Positions 31,186 to 39,977 of a stretch of DNA of 64,000 nt are shown one piece after another (within the stretch, counting starts at the first letter, position 1; every line of letters begins with the position of its first letter). The notes beneath the pieces are model-generated. The model made no database searches. It worked only from the letters and a program-made list of their open reading frames with translations, and was not told the origin of the DNA. Position numbers and translations under genes: made by a program. The stretch is taken from positions 43,299,355 to 43,363,354 of the forward strand of contig NC_016131.3 in NCBI RefSeq assembly GCF_000005505.3, read 5' to 3'. This DNA comes from Brachypodium distachyon (taxonomy: Eukaryota; Streptophyta; Magnoliopsida; Poales; Poaceae).

Positions 31186-32411
31186 TTCCAGATTTTTTAT
31201 TCTTACTTGCCGGATTATCCACGTTTGCTTGTCAGATTAATTGTGACTACTTATTATATTAACCGATTAACTATATGTACTTGCCGATTTTTAAATAAAT
31301 AATTGCCAGATTATCCACACATACTTGTCAGATTGACTGCTTACTTACCAGATTAACCATGTCTATTTTGTCTATTTTTAATATCCTACTTACCAAATTA
31401 TCTATGTATTAATGCCAGATATCCACACCTATTTACCAGGATAATCATATTAATTCTCAATTATCCATGCCTTATTGCCGGATTATCCATGCCTTATTGT
31501 CGGGTTAACTATGACATACTTACTAGGTTAATCATATTATTTGTCGATTTCTAAGCGTTTACTTGCCGGAATGATTGTGCTTACTTACCAAGTTAATATT
31601 TACTTGTCGATTTTTAAACACCAGTTTGTCAAATTACTCATGACTACTTCTCGGATTAATTGTTTCTACTTGCCCGATTAACTATGCACACTTGTCAATT
31701 TATCCAGGCTTACTTGCCAGATTACCCACACATACTTGCTAGGTTGATTATGCATACTTGATGGGTTAACTATACCTACTTACCAAATTACCCACACCTA
31801 CTTGCCATGCTAATTATGCATAATTGTCGGGTTAATTGTGCCTACTTGTCCGATTAACCGTGGCTACTTGCTAAATTACCCACACCTATTTGCCGGGTTA
31901 ATTATGTCAACTTGTTAGATTAACTATGTGTATTTGCCAGATTATCCACATCAATTGCCAGGTTAACTATGACTACTTGCCAGATTATCCAGACCTACTT
32001 GCCAGGTTAACTATGACTACTTGCCAGATTATCCAGACCTACTTGCCAGGTTAACTGCACCTACTTGCCAGATTATTCGCACCTACTTGCCATGCTAATA
32101 TGCATACTTGTTGGGTTAATTGTGCCTACTTGTCTAGTTAAGTGTGGCTACTTGCTATATTAGCCACACCTATTTGGTGGGTTAATTATGTCCATAGGTT
32201 AATTGTCCCTGCTTGCTAGGTTAACTGTGTCTAATTGTCAGATTATCTACACCTACTTGTCATGTTAACTGTGCTTACTTGTCAGATTACCCACACCTAC
32301 TTGTCAGGCTAATTAGGCATATTTGCCGGATTAATTATGTCTATTTGCCGGTTAACTATACCCACTTGGCAGGTTAACTATACATATTTGCGAAGTTAAC
32401 TATGGCTGTTT
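31186..32411. repeat. 22-bp minisatellite array, about 1.2 kb
   Basis: A degenerate unit close to TACTTGCCAGATTAACTATGCC repeats through this interval, on the order of 55 times. Two unit types alternate, one with CCAGATTATCCACACC and one with CCAGGTTAACTATG, so the phase is 44 bp in places: GGTTAACTATGACTACTTGC occurs at 31961 and again at 32005, exactly 44 bases later, and the next GGTTAACT is at 32049. Copies at the ends are more diverged. There is no ORF; stops occur in all frames. Confidence 0.9.
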
Positions 32412-32696
32412 TCAAACAATATGGTAAATCTGGCCAAACAAACATGGCAAATATGAACAAACAGCATGGTGAATAGGACCAACCGACCTGCCAATTATTT
32501 TTCCAATTAGCAGTGCATGACGTGACAAATAGCACCCCAAGATAACATGGAATATCCACATTTTAGTGTGGGTTAAAAAAAATCAAGCTAACACTCAACA
32601 GAGGGTGGAGATTTCAAAAACAACGCAATGCATTCAAGTGCACTTGATTATTTGTTTTTTATATTTATATTTTAAAAGGCGGATTTAATCAAGTAT

Positions 32697-32990
32697 CAGC
32701 AGCAGAGTACAGATGTCAGCCTAAAGGAGTTTAGGCTAGGATGTTTACAAAGCTGGATAAGAGGGCAAGCAGCACCTCTATGAGAACTGTTGGTACAAGA
32801 GAAGATAGGAGAACATCCTGAGAATTTCTTAGCTTTGCTGGCTAGCTGATGAGCTACAACATTTTTATCCCTGGGAGTAAAGATGATCCTAGTTTTCAGC
32901 CTGGAATGGATATTCAGGATCTGATCCATTTGAAGCCTAATGTTCAAATAACCTGGAGTTGCAGATGTCTTTTGCCTGCAGGCCGTGGCG
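32697..32990 (-). pseudogene. L1-type LINE fragment, RNase H domain
   Basis: On the minus strand the translation contains RIIFTPRDKNVVAHQLASKA, the pattern (VPR..N..AH.LA..A) that closes the plant RVT_3 RNase H-like domain of non-LTR retrotransposons. Upstream parts of the domain are poorly conserved, and no reverse transcriptase is seen nearby. I interpret it as a short, dead LINE fragment within the ORF 32696-33163. Confidence 0.65.
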
Positions 32991-33229
32991 AGAATCTGGC
33001 TGCACTTGATTATTGGTGGAGTAGTAAGCAGTATGACGGAAGGACCGTCGTCTTCATTATGTGAAGTGATCCAGCTAGCTACTTTGTCCCTGGAACGGAA
33101 GCGAGGTGCCGGCGACGAGCTTCCCTTGGCCAACCTCGACAACAGCCAGTACAAGGATGTCAACGACGTCGTGATGCGCCGCTGACGACAACGAGCTCTT
33201 CTGGTTCCACTCCACCACCTTCCATTGCT

Positions 33230-33400
33230 GCCTCGGTCTCACCAAAATCGGCGGCTGTGCGGCCCTCTGTCAGTGCATCATCATTGCGCTGGTCACGATT
33301 GTCATGCCCAAGATCCACGGCCGCTGCACCTCCCCGTGCCCATCTACAGCAACTGGTTGCAGGTCAGCGACGACTTCAACCACCGCATGGATCCGCCGCC
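33230..33400 (+). pseudogene. Possible cinnamate 4-hydroxylase (CYP73A) N-terminal fragment
   Basis: A hydrophobic segment (CIIIALVTIVMPKIHGR, ending about 33324) is followed, after a -1 frameshift, by LPVPIYSNWLQVSDDFNHRM (33327-33386). CYP73A proteins have a membrane anchor, a short basic hinge and then a GNWLQVGDDLNHRN block, so the match in order and spacing is good. The rest of the P450, including the heme-binding cysteine, is absent. Residues before 33230 (DDNELFWFHSTTFHCC) are not from this family as far as I can tell. It may be a transposon-captured gene piece. Confidence 0.45.
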
Positions 33401-33649
33401 GCCCGCTGTCCTGGGACCATGGTGCTGCCGGCGCCGCTACGCGTTGTACTGTCGTCGACCCGAAGCTATCCCGCCACACCGTGGCCCCAAGCCGCCGCCG
33501 CACCAGAGGAACAGGAAGTGAGGGATGGAATCGGGGAAGGGGAATTGGGGAAGGAGAATCGCGGGCAGGAATGAAATCGAGAGCCACGATTCGGAGGGAA
33601 GGGGGTCGGAGAAGAGAAAGGGGGCCTCAGCGCGCCGCCCCGTAAGACC
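33401..33649. other. GC-rich purine-biased sequence, unknown
   Basis: This follows the CYP73A-like piece. 33510-33640 is strongly purine-rich on the plus strand (GGAATCGGGGAAGGGGAATT). ORFs on both strands overlap and lack motifs. Confidence 0.4.
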
Positions 33650-33671
33650 AAGTGGGGCACGTGCCCCACTT
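33650..33671. repeat. 22-bp perfect palindrome with a G-box core
   Basis: The arms are AAGTGGGGCAC and its exact reverse complement, joined without a loop. The centre is GCACGTGC, containing the bZIP/bHLH core CACGTG. Confidence 0.85.
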
Positions 33672-34100
33672 AGAATGTCCGTTTATTCTATCTATTCATA
33701 TATAAAATGGAAACATAAAATAATTGTGTTTTGCTATTTAGCTACTTTGATAATACTGCATAACTATATGAGTGAATTTCTCAGAACTACAGATCTGATG
33801 TACAAAAACAATTTAGGGTTTACACAAATCTCCACGTTGTCTGGCCACCTGGGTCAACAATTATCGGATTGGATGCATACTGAGAGATATATTGGCCAGT
33901 GGTGATTTTGCTTGCCACGTACAACCGATCCAGGATTTGCGACTATGACCTGCGGGACTTTGTAAGGATTTTTTGGTGCACGCTGCCTGTAGTTCTGTTG
34001 TTAATTTTGATAGGAAACAGTTGCTTTGTAGTTTAAGACCCTATTCTCTGCCTTGATGAACTGACGTGCATCTTCCATGAACGATCTGTACAAAGATTTG
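33672..34100. other. Intergenic sequence, no feature seen
   Basis: AT-rich with ORFs lacking motifs. A stretch at 33925-33970 (TTTGCGACTATGACCTGCGGGACTTT region) is less AT-rich than its surroundings and might be a relic of an exon, but I cannot identify it. Confidence 0.4.
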
Positions 34101-34344
34101 CACTCCCTCCATTTTATAAAGGTTGGCGTATTTCGTTTCGTTAAGACAAGCATTTCACCAAAAATTACTCTATTAATACATAAGTTATATGATACGAAAT
34201 CATGATCATTAGCAAGAACTTTTAAAGACAAATCCATTGATATAAATTTCATGTATGAAAAACATATATCAATAGAGATTTTATTGGTCAAAGTCTTGTC
34301 TTAACGAAACAAAATACACCAACCTTTGTGAAATGGAGGAAGTA
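34101..34344. mobile_element. Stowaway MITE, 244 bp, with 50-bp inverted repeats
   Basis: CTCCCTCCATTTTATAAAGG at the left pairs with the inverted CTTTGTGAAATGGAGGAAG at the right, and CGTTAAGACAAG with CTTGTCTTAACG, so each arm is about 50 bp. The right flank has TA; the left flank has CA, a mutated target site. Confidence 0.8.
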
Positions 34345-36225
34345 CTGCCATTGAGGAAGCGACCTGAACCTTTGATGAGTTTTTCTGAACCTGCCGCCAC
34401 AGTACAATCTTCTGTGTCATCCTCCAACAGACTCTATGTCCCAATCAGAGTAATCAGTTGACACTCCATATTAGCAGGTAGTGAATGTTTATAGGGGAGT
34501 CTGAATCTGCCATTCTACTATTTGCATTTGAGATGTGTGCTACCACCTTTTGCTTGAATTTCATGTGATGTGCTACTTATTTTAATAGAAACACACTGTT
34601 CTGAATTGCTTATACTGAATGACTTATCATTTGATGCTACCTCTCTGCCTTGTTAGGAGACGTATGGCTACCAGAGGATCCAGGTGCACAGGTTTCCATG
34701 TTGTGATGAACTGCAAAGCTTTGAAGGTATTCTTGTAAGATCCTTTTTGCTTTCAGTATGAAATGGAAAAGGTCAACTGAAAGGGTATGAAATTATAATT
34801 TCTCACGGTACCTTGTTTTCTTTAAATGAATAGATAAAGATGAATAGTTGCTGGCTTTATTTAACATATTAGTCAGACCAATCTGTTGGCGAGTTGATGA
34901 AAGATGAATAAATTCAAATTCATCGATCCATTACATTGTCAGTAGTAAGTTGTCTTGTGATTTACGGATTCTGTCGCAGAAACAAGCCAAACGTGTAATC
35001 CTAGGGCTAGGTCCCGCAATTGTGAGATACCTTCCTGCTGTGTTCAAGTTAGTAACTTCCAAATCTATTTAACCAAGTTTTCGGTTTAATAAACAATCAC
35101 TCTGGCATGAAGGGAACATTCCACATTTGTGTTAATGTTTCTTTTTCTCCATGTGTTCTGGAACACTTCTGACGCTGAAGTCACAATGACTGATACATTT
35201 TTATCTTATGCCTGCGGTTGGTGATGTGTCTTTTAATATAACGTCTGAAAGTGCGTCAGTTCAAGGTTCTGCTGATGCGGGTAGTCCAATCTGTGTGATT
35301 GGGTTGTACTTTTCGTTTCCAAAATGATGTTTCTTTTTTCATACTTCTCTAGATTTTCTATTCACACTAAGTTGACATCAAACGAATTAGCCTTTTATGC
35401 ATTACATGTAACTGCTTGTTTTCTTTCAACTCCAACATTCAAATCTCCTGACAAAAAGACTACTCTTAGATAATAGAAAATCTAGAGAAGATTGGTCCTT
35501 GTTCTTTCCCTAGGCCTGAACTACTCGTCAGTTGTCACAATTATTTTGTACAGGGATAAACTAGTGGCAATAGTGCCCGGTAGCCGCTTTGCACTCCTAG
35601 GAGACATGAAGCATAACTTACGTCAGTTCAAACCTACTAGGATGCTGCTTTCGTTGGATGCAATTATTTCAGTACAAGAAACACTTTAAGCTTGCTGAAT
35701 TTATTTGATATGACATCACTTAGTCGCATATGTTTTATTCAAGCCTGTTATCTGATAATGGATCTGCTACCATCGTGGAGAACACTTGCACCCACCAAAA
35801 CACCTTACCTCTCTTCCCTTTGCCTCTTCCATATCTATTTGTGAAACTTGATTCGGTTGAGTTTGAAGGAAAGTTTGATTAAAAAATATGTTCCAACTAT
35901 CTCCGCATTAGTTTCCTTCTCACAACTGTATATTGGCACTGATTTTTTTTTTGTTGAAACTTAATTCAGTTTAGTTAAAGAAAAAAAATTGGCGACTTTT
36001 TTTTCCGTCAGTAGTTATGAGTTTATGGTCACTTTGTTGCCTGGTTATCGAACTTCATCTTTATCCATGTAGGACTTGGCATGGTCACTTGGTTGCCTGG
36101 TTATTGAACTTCATTCTTCATCCATGTAGAACTCCGCATCTCCACATCCATTTAGCCTTTCATTTTTATGCACTACTTATGCTCACTTCACTACCACGTG
36201 AAACAAGTGCACACGACTAACAAAT
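34345..36225. other. Intergenic sequence, possible gene relics
   Basis: This interval has no ORF with a motif. Two short stretches, 34655-34725 (ACGTATGGCTACCAGAGG...) and 34978-35050 (GAAACAAGCCAAACGTG...), have coding-like composition and could be exon relics; I do not recognise them. A short repeat occurs at 36027-36135: CACTTGGTTGCCTGGTTATTG appears twice with changes. Confidence 0.4.
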
Positions 36226-36590
36226 TTTCCAACAAGTTATTGGGTTTTCAAATACACCTACAAGATAATTTGTGAATAGTGACTAGGTTTTTCAAATAGA
36301 ACTAACATATTGTTTGGAAACAACCACCAGATTTTTCTTGCTACATCTACTAGGTTTTGCAGATACATCTGACAGGTTCTCAAATACAGCTATCAAATTG
36401 GTTGTGTATAGCTGCTAGATTTTTAAGATACACCTACCAGATTATTTAGGAACAGTTATCAGTTTTGTATATACAATTACCAGGTTGTTTGAAAATATCT
36501 ACCAGGTTATTTGGAATATATAGATACCAAGCCGTCTGGTAATAGTAACCCTAGTTACTATTTTTTGGAAGTAGTTATCAGGTTCAATGT
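36226..36590. repeat. Degenerate minisatellite, units of about 27-30 bp
   Basis: Variants of CTACCAGGTTATTTGGAAATA recur: TACCAGATTATTTAGGAAC, TTACCAGGTTGTTTGAAAATA and CTACCAGGTTATTTGGAATA lie one after the other at 36427-36520, with more diverged copies on both sides. It shares the CCAGATTAT/CCAGGTTA core with the array at 31-32 kb. Confidence 0.65.
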
Positions 36591-36811
36591 ATTGTTGTGA
36601 CTAGTGGTTGCATGTGAGTGAGTAGAGATGGGGTGATCATAGCAAATTTTGCAGCGAACATGATAAAATGAGTGGCAATTAGATGAGTCCGTAGCCATTA
36701 AGGGGTAGTATTGTTGGAGTGAACTCGCGACCACCAACTCAGATCTTTATAAGTGTAAAGATAAAGATATCACAAAATCCTTGATTTATGACGAACTGTA
36801 ACTCAAAACTC

Positions 36812-37349
36812 AAGATGGCAATGGGGCCCCGTTAGGGGACGGGTTTGGGTCAAATTTAATCCCCGCAGGTTTGTAAATGGGTAAAAATTGAAACCCAGCG
36901 GGTTTCATGGGTTTAGACCCAGGACAGTACTACCCGAACCATGTACCCGATGAACCCGCCAAGATATCAATACAACCCATATAAGTGGCCCGATCCAACC
37001 CATATGTGCACCCCAAACCCTACCTATATATTGTCCCTAACCCTAAATCCTCACCCATTACTTGATGTTGTCGTGTTGCTATTATTATATGTGTGAATGG
37101 TACTAAAAGCTGTTGTTTTTCTTTAATGTTGTTACTGTTATTTTGCCTGTGTAGTGCTGCTATTTTGCCTGTATAGAAAACGGGTTCGGGTTCCCCGACG
37201 GGGATGAAAAACCCGACGGGGACAGGTCTGGGAAAATTTTGAAACCCGTGACTGGAGAAGGGTACGGGGACGAGTTTGGGTTCAGGGTCGCAGGGACGGG
37301 TTTGGGCAGCCACTATCCGGCGGGTTTCGTCCCCGTTGCCATCTAGATT
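36812..37349. mobile_element. hAT-like non-autonomous element, 0.54 kb
   Basis: The left end AAGATGGCAATGGGG and the inverted right end AATCTAGATGGCAACGGGG match apart from a 4-base difference next to the terminus. The flanks CAAAACTC (36804-36811) and CAAAACTA (37350-37357) agree at 7 of 8 bases, consistent with the 8-bp target duplication of hAT transposons. The interior is filled with AACCCG/CGGGTT phrases and has no transposase. Confidence 0.65.
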
Positions 37350-37357
37350 CAAAACTA

Positions 37358-37871
37358 CACCTTTCATTTTCTAATCACATAACACACATTTTTGGACAAA
37401 ACAGTAGCGGAAAACCCGTAGTCTCGTTGTCGATGCGGCTAACAGGGAAACTGACATCGGGACCTTCAGAAATGAAAACTGTCTTAACTTAGTCTGGTTT
37501 GGTTCGATTCTGTGTCAGTTCGGGCAGGCTTAGGGCTGCTATAAGAAGAGAAATCTGGCGCATCCATCCGAACCGGCCCTAGTAACTTGGTTAATTTGAT
37601 GCTCGTTAAGGGATTTACATCAAGTTAACATAGTTTTCGTTTCGGAGGCCCCGAGTCCAGGCCCGCTCGAACCGGCAAAAAATCGAACCACACAATTTTC
37701 GTTTATGAGGCTGACAGGTGGGATCTGATGTCAGCTTCCTTGTTAGCCGCGTCGCCAATGAGATTATAGGTTTTGCGATACAGTTTTGTCCAAGAATACG
37801 GGTTATGTGAAGAAAAAATGTTTAGTTTTGCTTAAATTTGTCAGAAACCAGGAGTTTTGTGATATTTACTC
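37358..37871. other. Intergenic sequence, no feature seen
   Basis: Mixed-composition intergenic DNA without a recognisable gene or complete repeat. Confidence 0.5.
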
Positions 37872-38252
37872 AAAATATATCAACTCTAGCTTGCACTGTA
37901 TAATAGGCACTATACCAACACTATACATTGCGTATTGTAGCAGCAACGTAAATTTGCACCGTAGATACACATCACAACCCTACAATTGTGGTTAGCACGA
38001 ACCTCAAAGCGTCGCCCCATAATACAAGTGTGGGCAGGTCCCTTATTAGGGAAAATCTAAGCAGGGCAAGTGCACACCCTTGTCTTATGGACGACTCTTT
38101 GAGATTCGTGATGAGCGTAATTGTGTGGATGTGATGAGTATCTAGCGTGCTAATTTACGTTGCTGCTACAATACATAGTGTACCGTGTCGCTACGATGCG
38201 CATTGCATAGTGCATCTAAACTGGAAGCTAGTGTTGTAGTGTTGATATACTG
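37872..38252. repeat. Fold-back element 3, long imperfect hairpin
   Basis: The left arm (37872-38034) and right arm (38072-38252) are inverted copies. Strong blocks are TTACGTTGCTGCTACAATAC (37924-37955 inverted; 38154-38173), CACACTTGTATTATGG against CACACCCTTGTCTTATGG, and GATGTGTATCTACGGTGC against GATGAGTATCTAGCGTGC. The outermost match is AGTTGATATA against TGTTGATATA. The loop, 38035-38071, is less than 40 bases. No ORF and no plain target duplication were found. Confidence 0.8.
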
Positions 38253-38939
38253 TGGAAAACTAGTGCTGTTATGTTGCTACAAAATATGCACAACGTTCAC
38301 TGCAAAATTGCTATGACTACCACATCTCTACTCATGTGCAGCCTCTAGTCTCAACGGTACATAGAATCTTGTAGTTACTACCGAATCGAAAAACATGCTT
38401 AACTACTATCGAAAAACTTGGTAACTGTTAACGCAGTATCACTTAGGAACTTGATAGTCACCATTTGTCGGGCGCCAAAGATATGTCTGACGGTGTTGTC
38501 ATATTTAAGGTGTGTTATAAATGTCACCACTTACAAGCGCCATCAGTACGTCTAGCTATCGGTGGTTACATTTGAGAAGGCGGGTTGCAAATGTCGCCAC
38601 TTGTGGGCAGCGTATGGACGACCGTGAGTGGTCCGGTCACTATTAGCTCATCACTAACTTGATGCCTTGATCGTTTGCGGTGATTTTACTTTAAGTGGGT
38701 TCTCGTCATGCCTTGGGGTGTATCATCAGTGATACTACTTCATTTTCTCTTAACAAACTCAGGCCTCAGTAGTCAGTGGTATGCCACTGGTGACAGACAT
38801 GCAACGGTTGATCCTGTGCTAACTCAGCAAATTCGGCTTATTTACTCCGCAGAGTACTACGGAGTAACATGTTTCGGAGTCGTAGTAGTGAAGTTCTGGC
38901 ACCGCTAGTGTCCACTATGGCCCGTTTCAACCGCGCCTA
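38253..38939. other. Intergenic sequence, no feature seen
   Basis: About 690 bp without a supported gene. CTGTTAACG, GTCACC and related short phrases recur but do not form a defined repeat. A short palindrome, TACTCCGCAGAGTA, occurs near 38847-38865. Confidence 0.4.
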
Positions 38940-39620
38940 GCTGGTTGAGGCCTTGCGGTCAACTCCGGGCCCAAGCCCACGCGTCCAGGTACATATATCC
39001 ATCGGCATCGGCACTCCTTCCGCGCATGGACGGTTCCTTCCCGTCCTTTTGCGGCCATGCGGGGCCGGGCGTGGCGGGCCGCGCCGCTGTTCCGTGATGG
39101 ACAGATCGGAAGATGTTAACGCGACGAAGGTGCTTTACACGACGGAGAGCGGATCGACAGCAGAATGCAGTTCACTTGCCTGCCGCGCCCACCGCGCGCG
39201 ACGGAACGTTGATGTCCGGTGGTTGTCGCCGTGCGCTTGTCGGGCTCCGGCGGCCCATACCCCCCTTGCTGTCGCGTAGGAAACCGCCACGAGAGCTTCC
39301 TCGACACGGCCGACCGAAAGCGTGCGTGGACATCAAATCCCGTACGTCCGACCGGCCGGGTGATACTGAGACACATCAATAAACGTCTCCGGCCCCGTCG
39401 CGTCGACGTTGAGAAATTCCGGACACGGGGCGCCGGCGCATCGCGTCGGGCCACGGCCGCGCAACATGGCAATAATCCACGGGAGGCCGGGACGGGACGG
39501 GACGTGAAACCAAACCAAAGAAGCTTCGGCGACCGTGAGATGCCGCAACGCAGGCAATCACGCATGGGGTGCCAACCCCGTATCTATACACGTAGAGGCC
39601 GGGGAGTAGCTCGTGCTTCG
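38940..39620. other. CpG-rich island without recognisable gene
   Basis: This stretch is GC-rich with many CpG dinucleotides, in contrast to the AT-rich DNA around it. Overlapping ORFs on both strands (up to 185 codons, 39219-39776) have no known motif and no consistent codon use, so I do not call a gene. Confidence 0.55.
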
Positions 39621-39761
39621 TTTCTTTGTGCAGAGCACGTTTCCGGAGATGGGCGCTCGATCCAGCGCTTGCTTGCTTGCCTTCTAGCGTTGGTGTCAAG
39701 ATGCCCGCCCACGCAGCACATCAGGATCGACCTTGTCCATTCCTTGGAGCTCTATATTTCA

Positions 39762-39977
39762 TCTGATCCATATTAATTATCTCAAATATGTCTAAATATG
39801 GATGTATTATGTCTAATACTCCCTTCGTCCAACAGAAAATGTATCAAGTTTGTCAAAATTTGAATGTATCTAAACATTATTTAGTTATAAATGCATTCAA
39901 ATTTGGTCAAAATCGAGACATCTTTTATTGGACGGAGTGAGTATAATATTTTAGCAATTAATATGGATCGGAGGGCT
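39762..39977. mobile_element. Stowaway-like MITE interrupted by a second Stowaway
   Basis: Outer element: CTGATCCATATTAATT at the left is matched by the inverted AATTAATATGGATCGGAG at the right. It is interrupted by the inner element at 39817-39943. The outer left terminus is eroded, so its start is approximate. Confidence 0.6.
39817..39943. mobile_element. Inner Stowaway MITE, 127 bp
   Basis: CTCCCTTCGTCCAACAGAAAA at the left pairs with inverted CTTTTATTGGACGGAGTGAG at the right, with TA flanks. It belongs to the same family as the copy at 56802-56928. Confidence 0.8.

Noticed and set aside
31186..32411. CRISPR-like regular repeat
   Set aside because: Units are only 22 bp, adjacent without unique spacers, and degenerate, in a plant genome; it is a minisatellite.
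32696..33163. 155-codon minus-strand ORF as a gene
   Set aside because: Only the RNase H-like part resembles anything, and that is LINE-derived; the remainder is unrelated sequence.
39116..39776. ORFs of up to 185 codons in the 39-kb CpG island
   Set aside because: Overlapping frames on both strands with no motif or splice context; CpG-rich DNA alone explains them.
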